Origin: Wuchereria bancrofti
Taxonomy: Eukaryota; Nematoda; Chromadorea; Rhabditida; Onchocercidae
Assembly (NCBI GenBank): GCA_005281725.1
Contig: SSBO01000012.1
Span: 20,101,060 to 20,165,059, forward strand
DNA length: 64,000 nt
Direction: 5' to 3'
Shown: positions 24,601 through 35,162 of the stretch, piece after piece
How the letters are laid out: each line of letters opens with the position of its first letter
How positions within the stretch are numbered: the stretch's first letter is position 1
The notes under the pieces: generated by a model
Database searches by the model: none
Told to the model about the DNA's origin: nothing
Seen by the model: the letters and a program-made list of their open reading frames with translations, nothing else
Translations under genes and position numbers: made by a program

Positions 24601-24655
24601 GCAAGAGGGTCGATCAGGTACCGCTGCGAAGTACAACTCTGAGTCATTTACATGA
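21650..24655 (+). CDS. DPH2: Diphthamide biosynthesis protein DPH2
   Basis: Seven exons: 21650-21846, 22255-22478, 23050-23218, 23483-23663, 23855-24056, 24282-24413 and 24534-24655. They join to 408 residues. DPH2 pairs with DPH1 to start diphthamide synthesis on elongation factor 2, using an iron-sulfur cluster. Diagnostic blocks are 'RRVALQFPDY' near the start; 'YRSCCVDLIAAEQ' across the exon 1-2 junction (cluster-region cysteines); 'CIVHYGDSCM'; 'GKKSYTLAVGK' at the exon 4 end; 'FIVLSCPYG' and 'DFYRPVLSLFEAE' in exon 5; and the tail 'ERTWKGLDDRYAG...VQEGRSGTA'. The 'SCCVD' and 'VHYG-x-x-C' pattern plus the tail favour DPH2 over DPH1. It is shorter than human DPH2 (489), mainly in linkers. 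All junction phases agree. Confidence 0.92.
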
Positions 24656-25395
24656 AACTTCTTCTGACCTTTTGCTGTATTATTTCGCATTCCCCTTGCT
24701 TATCAATTGTTGTTACCTCAGTAAAATTATTGCAATGAAAGTCGTTCCATATATACAAAAGGAAGGATCCTTCCCAATGTTAAATGTTCAACTCTGAATA
24801 TTATCACATCCAATTGCAATAATGCAGGAGGCAAAACAATGAAATTGAAGCTAATTTACAGTCAAAAAGTTCTGTTATTGACATATTAATAACTAAGATA
24901 AATAATAAGCTCATTAGTAGAAGAGTAAGTTTAACTGTACGAAGGAGATGGATTTGTAACAAGGATGGAATAATCTGCTTTCTATTTTAAGAAAAGTATG
25001 ATTGTAAGCATGGAATTCTCTGTTCGTCAGACTCATCCTCATTCGTAACACGGCTAAACGAATTATTAAAACAAACTTGTTTGAACCACAAAATAATTGA
25101 TAAGTTACTTTGTCATATGATGGTACTGAATTATTTGTCATTTCCAATAAATTTCATGAAGCTTTGGGTGACAAAAATGCGATTGTTACTTTGTCCCAGT
25201 GAAATTTGAGGATTGTGAAGTTTAATTGATCTGATTGATGGGAAGCTCAATTATTATGTATTTTCCCAGGAAAATTTATATCTAAAGGGAGAATGAGGCA
25301 CATAAAGAAATAGAAATAGTGAAAGATCCAAGGGAATAGGGGAGGGATAGAGAAAAGACAGAGATGACAGGTTGCAGTGGCACATGTGATCGATC
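24656..25395. other. DPH2 3' flank
   Basis: No coding sequence recognised. Minus-strand frames in 25247-25551 are shadows of the neighbouring TG-rich repeat. Confidence 0.5.
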
Positions 25396-25672
25396 GTGTG
25401 TGTCTCTGTCTACGTGTATATATATGTGTGCGTACACGCTTCCGTTTGTACGTACGCATGTGTATGCGTGTGCGCATGTACGTGTACATATGCTTATGTG
25501 TGTGTGTGTATACGTGCATGTTCGCGTGCGTGCGTATGCGTTTACGTGCATACGCGCGTGCGCGTGTCTGTGCGAGTGTGTATATGTTTGGTTGTGTGCA
25601 CGTTAGTATGTGTGCCTGATTGTGTATGTCTGTGTGTGGTATATGTGTAACTGTGTATGGGTGAGTGAGTGA
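25396..25672. repeat. TG/CG-rich alternating purine-pyrimidine tract
   Basis: About 277 bases of mixed TGTG, TGCG, TACG and TATA units with few breaks in purine-pyrimidine alternation, far more GC-rich than its surroundings. Open frames in several phases on both strands (Cys/Val/Tyr- or His/Thr-rich) are artefacts. A short tract of CTGCAT/CTGCAC units follows at about 25765-25800. Confidence 0.85.
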
Positions 25673-26170
25673 CCTTTTCTCAGTGACTCTTTCTTTGTTA
25701 AATTTTGTATTAATATGCTAGGAGTGACATATTTTAACTGCAGAAAGACTCCTCCCTCGGATTGCATCCTGCACACTGCATACTGCATCTTGCACGCTGA
25801 ATGTCTTCGACACAGAATCATCTTAAGATAAAGATTTCATGTTGCCCTGGTGTACGTCAGTAATACTCATCAATCATGTTACTTCTTTTTTGCTGTTTTG
25901 CGCGACACGACATGATTCTAATGATGTTACAAAGCATTGTGCAAAATTCTTATGGCCTCATTTTTCACATTCTTGTGATTTGCACTGATGTTATTTGTCA
26001 CTCTTGCTCAAATGTTTTTAGGCGACTGTTTCAAGTTTGAGTATTTAGTGTTCAGTTTTTTTTTTTTTCGATGCACAACGGCAATCATTTTACTTCATTT
26101 GTCGACAGACATTTTTAGGTCATAAAGTACCAATAGATCAGTAAGAAAGTGAGCTGAAAGATATTGTCGT
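25673..26170. other. 5' flank of the HDAC gene
   Basis: About 500 bases with no recognised exon; presumed promoter region of the downstream deacetylase gene. Confidence 0.4.
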
Positions 26171-26181
26171 ACATTATACAG
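26171..26181 (+). promoter_or_regulatory. Possible trans-splice acceptor for the HDAC gene
   Basis: ACATTATACAG ends one base before the ATG at 26183, which would leave almost no 5'UTR besides the leader. Confidence 0.4.
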
Positions 26182-26182
26182 T

Positions 26183-29100
26183 ATGCCGATGTCAGTACAA
26201 GATCACAGCAAACGCCGTGTAGCTTATTACTATGATGGTATGAAGCACTTTATTCATTTTTAATTTCCACTTATTTGTTCCAAAAATTTGGGAATCAATT
26301 TTGAAGCTAATTCGCAGAAGTTTCTCTTGTATCCCTCATTGCTTTCGGATGTTGAAAATGTCAACAACATCTGAAGATTTTTTTGAAGGTAGATAAAAGC
26401 AGCATTGCAAAAGTAATTGTTTGGTAATTTTATTGTTAACAGTAGGATATCAGCTTTATATCCCTCTCAACGCTGATATTAGTTTATCATGGATTACTGA
26501 TCAATTTTTGGTCACTACGTAATTACATGATATGTGATAATTTGATTTCACTCGAAGTTCTATTTGAAGAGTATACCAGAATTTTTTGAAATGATTTAGG
26601 GAGAGAATTATTTATATTATTGTAGCGAACGTTGGGAATTATTATTACGGACAAGGTCATGTGATGAAGCCTCATCGTATTCGAATGACTCATCATCTCT
26701 TGCTCAATTATGGTATCTACAGGAATCTGGAAGTTTATGTACGCTTGATCTTTTTTTAGTAATATCGACAATGTTACTAATAAGATCAAGAAGATATGCA
26801 AATTTAACTTCTCTTATGGTGAAGTTGAGATTGCGAGATTATTAGGATCGGATTTAGAAGTGATTTTGAAATATGAAGTTAATTTTGCTTTCATGAGTTT
26901 CTGGATTGTTGTAGCCAGTTCATGTTTAGCGTCCATTCCCAGCAACATTCGAAGAGATGACGCGATTTCACACAAATGAATACATGATGTTTTTGCGAAC
27001 GGCTACACCAGATAATTTGAAACAATTCAACAAACAAATGTTGAAATGTAAATAGCCATATTATTTTTTTTTTATTTATTTGCATTGCTGTTGCTTTGAA
27101 GTTCTTTTTCTAATAGGAAACTTTGGAGTCGTTAGAATTAGTGTTGGAAAATCAATTTTAGTTAATATATACTGTATAAGAAATATTTTTTCGTTCTCTT
27201 GCAAATAAACCAGTTGTTTTTCAGTTAACGTCGGTGAAGATTGTCCAGTTTTTGATGGATTATTTGAGTTTTGCCAACTCTCATGTGGTGGTTCTTTAGG
27301 TATGTCAAACAATCCTAATTAAAACCGTTAATGATGGTATATAAGTTCACAAATTGAGTCTTTCTTTTTGTTCACTGCCTTAATATTTTTTAGCAGCTGC
27401 AGTAAAGTTGAACAAACGGAAGGCCGATATAGCAATAAACTGGATGGGAGGTTTGCATCATGCAAAAAAAAGTGAAGCCAGTGGCTTTTGCTACACCAAT
27501 GATATTGTTTTGGGTATCCTTGAACTTCTTAAATATCACAAGAGGTAATCCTTTTTAAATTTTAAAAGCTATATTTTTTTTATTGGGAATAGTATCCACT
27601 CTGTTATCTCTGTTTACAATTGGTAATGCTGCTGTACAAGGATTTTTCAATTTTGTCATGTTGCTAAAAGTTCAGTATTTTCTGAACAATATTTATTGGT
27701 CTAGCTAGAAGAAGCAAAGACTGCTTACTAGTCAAAAAAAAAAACGCTAGTCAGAATTTATCATTTTATATCCTGCAAATTGCTGTAACATAACTACTGA
27801 GATCTACAAATCATTTGAAATGGAGAAATTATAAAAAAGAAGTATACAATTGTATGGTTATCCCTAACAGTAGTAGTGCCTGTCGTTTTTTATCGAGTAA
27901 AACACAAAACCTGTTTTTAGCGATCATTTACTACATATTTTTTATATTAAAATTTAATTCATTTTAGAGTGCTTTACGTTGATATTGATGTACACCATGG
28001 TGATGGTGTTGAGGAGGCTTTCTATACTACGGATCGGGTGATGACATGTTCTTTTCATAAATATGGTGATTTTTTCCCGGGAACAGGAGAACTGAAAGAT
28101 ATTGGTGCTGGAAGAGGAAAATATTATGCAGTTAATGTACCTTTGAGAGATGGTATCACTGATGAGTCATATCAAAGCATCTTTGTTCCGGTAAATTTTA
28201 TTCCTTTCATGTAAAAAGATAGTGCAACATATATTACCTTCCTGTTAGGGATATAAAGTGAAACTTTTCTGTTTGTTCAACTTCAGAATATCCAATAAAC
28301 TGGGGCAAAGAGTTGTTATATCAAACAAAAATCGTGGCAGACATAGCTCCTTTGAAATCGATTTCTGTGTTTTCGAGAGCCATAGATTTGATGAGTTAGC
28401 TGTGACCATTTTTAATTTTCCGCTTATGTAGAGTTAATGTTTTTTATGTTACATGTTACAGGTCATGGAAAGAGTTATGGAAACATTCCAACCATGTGCT
28501 GTAGTTTTGCAGAATGGAGCTGATTCTTTGAACGGTGATCGCTTAGGCACCTTCAATCTTACTTTGAGAGGTTATATATATATATATATATATATATATG
28601 ATTTTTTTTTTTGAAGCATAAAATTTTTGCTAATATTACTTCGTTATACCTTCATTTCTCCTGAATTTCTAGCTATCTCGATAAAACAGAAACAGTATTT
28701 TTTTTTCATCCACAATACACTTCGATTGGAACTGTCTATTCAGGTCATGGTGCTTGTGCTCGATTTTTCCGGGAACGACATATTCCACTGATGATGTTAG
28801 GTGGTGGTGGTTACACACCTAGAAATGTGGCTCGGTGCTGGACTTACGAGACTTCAATTGCCGTTGATATGGAAGTCTCTGACGGTATATTTGTGTTTAA
28901 TTATCGGAGTTTTTGAAATGTTATCCAGATTTCTTAAAATCCACTCTGTTGAAGCAGTGGATTTCATTACAATGGACTGATTGAAGTAGTTTTACAGATC
29001 TTCCGTACAATGATTACTTCGAATATTTCGGACCGCATTATCGACTTCACATTGATCCCTCAAATGCTAATAATGAGAACACTCCTGAATTTTTGAGGAA

Positions 29101-29942
29101 GATTCAGTAAGTTTGTAATAACGAAGAATATTACCGGACAATTTTGCACTACTCTGAACAAAATGTTTTGTTGGAAGTTCTGGAAGATAATTCTGCAAAT
29201 TTTTAGCATGACTCATTTTTATATGCTAAAAAAATATTTAAGAGAAGGAGTGATGGAGAACTTACGACATTTACCGCATGTACCAAGTGTGCAAATGCAG
29301 CCGGTCGGCGATGAATCTTTTACCGCAAAATGCCTCAATGCCGAAGAAGCTGATCGTGATAATGCAAATCCGGATATCCGGCTACACCGTAAGAGTGTAA
29401 AACATCTGTACAGTGTAAAGATTTACATTTTATAGAAAACAGTAATTTCTGGAATCTATTTCAGACACTATGATGGATGCTTCTACTGAAGACCAGGGTG
29501 AGTTCTATGATAATGAGAAAGAAGGAGGTGATATACGAAATGAACAGTCTTTCAAACGTTGCGGATCGGAAACTGAGACCGGTGATGCTGAAATAGCAAA
29601 GAAGCCAAAAATGGAGGTATGTCTATTTGTTATCTTATTTAATATTTTCTTCTTCAAGATGATGTACCGAATTACTCATGGAAGTAAGGATCTATGGCAT
29701 AGCATTTATTTCGCTCTATCCAAAACACTATTACTTAAAGGTCTTGGTACTTGTTGCGAAATATCTTGCGATATGTACAGCTGAGTTTTTTTTTTTTTTT
29801 TTTCTTTAATGCCATCAAAACTATGTGAAAGAGCGATTAGAACGGTCGTTATTAGAAAAGAAAGGAACGAAGTTTTAACAAGTGAAGTCGTGAATATCAT
29901 TAAGTTCAGGACTTTTACTGATTTGTTTTGCTTCAGGGATGA
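26183..29942 (+). CDS. hda-1: Class I histone deacetylase (HDAC1/2, hda-1-like)
   Basis: Twelve exons: 26183-26237, 26626-26738, 26930-27047, 27225-27299, 27397-27544, 27968-28190, 28462-28570, 28744-28884, 28998-29106, 29243-29388, 29465-29616 and 29937-29942. They give 464 residues; C. elegans HDA-1 is about 461. It removes acetyl groups from histone lysines in the nucleus with a zinc-dependent active site. Visible catalytic parts are '[16 protein letters not shown]' (the His pair), '[16 protein letters not shown]' (Asp and His zinc ligands), '[11 protein letters not shown]' (third ligand Asp) and '[15 protein letters not shown]' (the transition-state Tyr). The acidic tail ends in a basic 'KKPKME'. 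The last exon codes only Gly-stop and is the least certain. The usual Cys before the third ligand loop is Asn here. Confidence 0.95.
28573..28599. repeat. (TA)n microsatellite in an HDAC intron
   Basis: About 13 uninterrupted TA units directly after the donor of the exon ending at 28570. Confidence 0.9.
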
Positions 29943-32243
29943 AACGATATATAGTGTGTTTTGGAATGAAAATTCTTGGTTCAAGACTTCACGATAGAAC
30001 AGCATAAAATTTCGTTTACATTTTCGATTGTCAGAAGTTTGGAATCATGGTTTTTATACCATTTGGGTTGATCTCAGTTTTTCAAAGTTTTTCAACTTAT
30101 CTATTTTTGTGAAATTTGAATTCAGTTCCGTTTCATTTGATTGTATTTTTGTTTATCTATGGAAACAGTAAGTGATTGGTTAATTTTCTGAGATACTACG
30201 TTTTTTGTCATGTATAAGTCCAAATTTCTTGCTTTTTATCCGAAATCTGCTCTTTAGGGTTATTTGATTGCAGTGGGTACGTATAAATTATATCAGTGTT
30301 TACCGAGTGAAAAAAAAGATGGATTAATCTAATGAATTAAGTTGAGGCGAGGGATGAGAACCAAATCCGGAAATTATAAATATCTTACTTAATTGAAAGT
30401 CAATTGTGATTTGATTGAGTCTTGGACGTTTTCGTTTCTTAGAGCATTAAGCAGTATGTTGGTTTACCTCGTTTTATGGTAACAATCCGTTTTCTTTTCG
30501 ATTGTTTACAAAAGATTGTTTTGTTTTAAATTTCTTGTCTTCTAAAACTCATCTGTTCTTATGAGCGAATTCACTGTATTGGAAGACAAACGTTGTTGAC
30601 GCTAACGCAGTAAACAATTCATTCCGAAAGTAGGATTTGCATTTTTCGTTGTTGATATGCATTTGCAATAATCGCAATTCTCATGATTATATTTTGATTA
30701 TTATCGCTCATCAGATTGTGTGTGATTGAACAAATACGTGTATAATTGGAGTAGGGACATTGCCGAAATTTCGTTTGCTATAAGCGTTTATGTCAAAATT
30801 CATTTCCTGTTTCGTTGACTGCCAGTTATGTCTTTTTCGAGAAACGCGTCAAACATTCGGTACCCTTTCCACCATTTTTGGTGGCAGTTTATATGCGTAA
30901 ATTTTGTGAACTCAAAATAATGTCATGTTTATCTGATAATTAAAATGAATGAAAGATAAAGGCAACCATTGCTGAGACAAAAGATAATATTAATTAACTC
31001 TGATCTTATTTGAATCCTTTGAGACAAATTATGCACATTGATGATGTTCGCATCGATGTAATGGTGTAGCTGTTTCTAGCTGATTTACAGAACTGTAATA
31101 CAGGTTTGTAATAGAGAGACATCATTTTGGCTAATTATCGCACATAAATGACGCAATGTTTTTGAGAACTAATTTCAGGATTTTGGTCATTTTACGATTT
31201 TATAATAGTCATAATGAATAATTAACATTCGCATAATGTGATGAGTTTATGCTCATTTATAATGTAAAAGACAATTTACGGTCGTCGCAATATATGAATG
31301 TTCCAATTCTGTTAAGGGTTTTTTCTTTTTTGACGAGGCAAATTTTCTAATATATTGTGAAATCATAATTTAATATGAAACTGGTTATTTAAATTGCAGT
31401 AATCAAAATGATGAGTTTTATTATGAGATGGAGAATCATTGAGTTTGCAGTAATATGTGTTCACTTTTCTCTACAAAATAAATTACCGGAGTAGTATTTT
31501 GACAGTATGCTGATGAGTCATCACATTCAATATAATCAACAATAATAGTGTAAAGCCTTTTTTTTGAGTGGATAACAACAATTTATGAGAGACATTTTCC
31601 GCTGGTACAGCCCATTTTTTATGCTTTTAAATTTTTACGTCAAATAATATGTTTCAATGCATAAAAAGATAGTATAACTATTTTTTCGTTACCAATCTTA
31701 ATTTGTTTACGTTAATTGTAACTGTGGTTTCATTTGTTGTGCTTAGTTAATTTAATCTTTAGTCAACAAGATTATTATAATAATGATGACGCAATATATT
31801 ATATGCTTTAATAACTTTTTTTAATGATTGAAAATTTTCATTTTTATTTTCATTTAATATTGCATCTTACTCTCTTACTTCTTAATTCAGTTACTTTATT
31901 ACCTGGATTTACCTTAATTACTCAAGTTTACGTAATTAACAGTGAAATTTTTATGAAATCAAATAAAAACATTATTCAGTGATTGATTTTCATTTAAAAA
32001 GTTATGTTTATGGATAAGTAATGAAGCATGCAACCTCTGACACAATTCTATTTTTTTTGACATCTATGTTTGTCGTGATGCAATGACATGCTGATTAACT
32101 TTTATTCTTTGCTCTCACTTCTTCACTGTTCCTGTCTTCCGGTTATTTCCGGTTACGCAAAGTGATTTATAAAGTTATCATATATTTTGCTCATTTTATG
32201 TTTATTTCATTAGAAAATTACTATCCATAAGGTTTTAAGGCAG

Positions 32244-32420
32244 TGATACCAACACTTTCTTGATATGACATGGTACCAGTACTTCTTTGAAAGGTTGTGG
32301 TACCATCATTTCTTTCATATCACATGGTACTGATACTTTTTTCATATGACATCGGATCAATACTTTACTTAATTATGGCATAATATTAATACTGTTTTGA
32401 TATTGTACGGTACCAATAAG
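32244..32420. repeat. Degenerate 27-bp minisatellite, about six copies
   Basis: Successive units start GTACCAGTACTTC, GTACCATCATTTC, GTACTGATACTTT and similar, spaced 27-28 bases. Each unit ends in a variant of ATATGACATG. Divergence between units is high, so the array is old. Confidence 0.75.
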
Positions 32421-33275
32421 TCCGTATGAATCACACAATGAGTATTAAGTGTCATGTGATATGTTATAATGAATCATTCGACTACATAAATATTGATAAC
32501 ATGTAATTTAAATATTTTTAAATGCTAGGAAACCAATGATGAACAAATAAAAGCAGCGAGAACAGTCGGGAAGATATTGTTAATTCATAGCGCAGAATTT
32601 GATTTATAGATGATCTCATGACATCACTTTCTTATTAATCATTATTTAATGATTTATCTTATCAACATAACATCAGTAGAATTTGTCACCATTTTCTGCT
32701 ATATCTTTTTGATATAACGCTACTATCTTTAATTATTCTTTAATAAAATTTCAAACATCAAAATGTTTGAAAAACCCCAATAAATATTTTGAAATTGGAA
32801 ATATTTGAAATTCTTAAACAAAACAAACAGCACCGTTACTGAATAATGGATTTCATACTTTTGTCATCTAATTTTATTTTGTGTTGAAAAGAATAAAAAT
32901 GACTTTTTTCATTTTCTAAATGCTACAAATAGTACAAAATGAGAAATTATTTTTCAACCTGAAATTACAATACTGAAAGAAAAAGTACTAATAAAATATT
33001 GATATTTATTATTACGAAAAACATCAACGAATTTCAAATTAGTTCTTCCTCAGTAGTTTAATATTATCAATTATATAACTTATATTTTAATTAACTTAAG
33101 TTTTTGCAGTTAATTTTGCATCTGAAAATTTTGCATTCAGGTAGAATTGGAAAAAATCAAATGAAATGAATTATATATATATGTAACACGAATGTATTAT
33201 GATTATTACTGAAAAATAGTGCGGACATATCATTCATTGCTGTTCCATTGCGCCCACCTAATCACTTATCAGTGA

Positions 33276-33413
33276 TATCACCATCATTTATCACTATCAC
33301 CATTATCATTACTATCATCCATCACTATTATCATCATCATTGCCATCATCGATTACTATTATCATCATCATTACCATCATCCATCATTATTATTATTATC
33401 GTCATTATCATCC
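33276..33413. repeat. Interrupted (ATC)n microsatellite
   Basis: ATC/ATT/ACC trinucleotide units over about 140 bases. An open frame of His/Ile/Ser runs across it is an artefact. Confidence 0.9.
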
Positions 33414-34333
33414 ACTTCAACAGTGTGATACATTGCAACAATCCTTTCAAAATGAGATTACTCACTAAATTAAAGATTTTACTTAGAGTATTCTGTTAGG
33501 CTTTTAGCAATGCCAGCAATAATATTTCATTTCGTTTCCATAACTTATAACCTTTCCTTTATTTTGTTTAACATTTTTTAGAATTACATAGATTTTAATA
33601 GCATATTAAACATGACAAATTCTTTTATTATATCAATTGAATCAACTTGTCCATTTTTCAAAACGCAGATGTTTTAGGCTATTGAATTTAAACAATAAGT
33701 TAGGCTATTCAAATTGGTCATTGTCGGGAAGTTTAGATTAGCTTTAGCGAAGTGAAATAGTGCATTTAAACTATTCACAGAAAGAAATAACAAGAGAGAA
33801 ATTTAATTAAAAATATAAAATCGTAAAACCCTCATTTCTTTAAATTTAATGTTCTTTTTTTGCTAATATTACTAATTAATTTGAAATTTATGTGATTTAA
33901 ATACTATTTAAGTTGTTTCGCTTCCTTTTTTTTTTTGCAAAAATTAATAAGGTATAGTAGTGGATGTATGGCAAATCAATGCAACTAATTCTTTTTAGAC
34001 TCTATTACTTATACTGAAGAGTTAATTTAATCCGAATTTCAAAGTAAATCCAGTTTAAGTCAACACATAGTGCAATTCTAATTAAGTGTTCACTTCGGCA
34101 CTAACTTCATAACAATCCAAACAATGAATGACAAAATGAAGTCAATTACCCATCCGAGCATTCTAATTTTCATTTCTTATTTTCAGTTCATAATTTCACT
34201 TCACATTTTGAAATTTTCCTTTAAAACTCTCATTTCAAATTACCATTTCATATTTCCATTTCACATTTTATGAAATATCAGCTAAACGCAACGGCTCTAA
34301 TTTCTCTCAGTAAAACAATGATGACCTAATTTA

Positions 34334-34399
34334 AGAGGAGAGAAAGAGAGACGGGAGAGAGGGAGAAAATATGAGAGAGGGAGAGAAAGAGAGGACAGA
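34334..34399. repeat. GA-rich purine tract upstream of ASAP
   Basis: About 66 bases almost wholly A and G on the plus strand (GAGA and GGGAGA units), about 0.8 kb before the ASAP start. Such tracts can act as promoter elements or GAGA-type binding sites; no function is shown here. Confidence 0.75.
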
Positions 34400-35141
34400 A
34401 TTGTGAGCTTCAACTTTCGAAATATTTGTTAAAACGATTCATACATTCGTTGTGTGAAAGTTTTTTGGATGGGAGAGTAATTCGCGGTGACAGTTTCGAG
34501 AATTCGTCGAGAGTCTTGCTTTAGTGATTACATTTGTAGAGTTTTGTTTATTTGTTAAAAATGAGATGTGTTAAGTGGAAGAGAGTTTATGCAAGATATA
34601 AAGTTGATAGGAAAAAAAATATTTTCAAAAAGATTCAAATTTGATTGAAAGCATAAGGATATTTTCACTTTGAAAAGAATAAATTATCGTACTATTAACA
34701 CCATATTATCACTAATTCTTTGTATGCTTTTAGATTAGTGTGAATTGTTCGCTTCTTTGAATTCTCATCATTTTGTGATGATTCATGAGGCTGACAATCA
34801 GGCATAGTTTATATCTAAAGGAGCTTTCTGAAATGTTCCATTACTAAATTTTAATTCTTAAACTATTCTCAAGGTTTGGTTTCATTAATTAACTAATTCT
34901 TAATTCAGCTTTTTTTTTTGCTTATTGATTGATTCCATGCATGGTTCATATGAAGTATTTCACTCTCATTTCCAATATTGAGCACACATTTCATTAATAA
35001 TTAATTAATATATGTTCAGATGAAGTTAACTGAATTCATTATCCTCTCCTATTCTAGGAGAAGCTAAGAAACGTACACAAGCAAATAGATCTTATCTGTG
35101 ATTAATTATATTATCAGATTATTTTTTCAAGTATTTATTCT

Positions 35142-35161
35142 AGATGACGAAGTTGAATTAA
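35142..35161 (+). promoter_or_regulatory. Splice acceptor and 5-codon uORF before ASAP
   Basis: TTTATTCTAG ends at 35143 and is followed directly by ATG (35144), four more codons and TAA (35159-35161), one base before the main ATG at 35163. If the message is trans-spliced here, ribosomes meet this tiny uORF first and could reinitiate. Confidence 0.5.
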
Positions 35162-35162
35162 A

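Larger units (their letters stand above)
29943..35141. other. 5.2-kb gene-poor region upstream of the ASAP gene
   Basis: No coding exon recognised on either strand. The region contains the minisatellite at 32244, the ATC repeat at 33276 and the GA tract at 34334, listed separately. It probably holds the HDAC 3'UTR and the promoter and untranslated exons of the following long gene. Confidence 0.5.

Noticed and set aside
25247..25650. Overlapping open frames on both strands
   Set aside because: All are translations of the TG/CG tract; composition is purely repeat-driven.
33248..33499. 83-codon frame of His, Ile and Ser
   Set aside because: Product of the ATC microsatellite.
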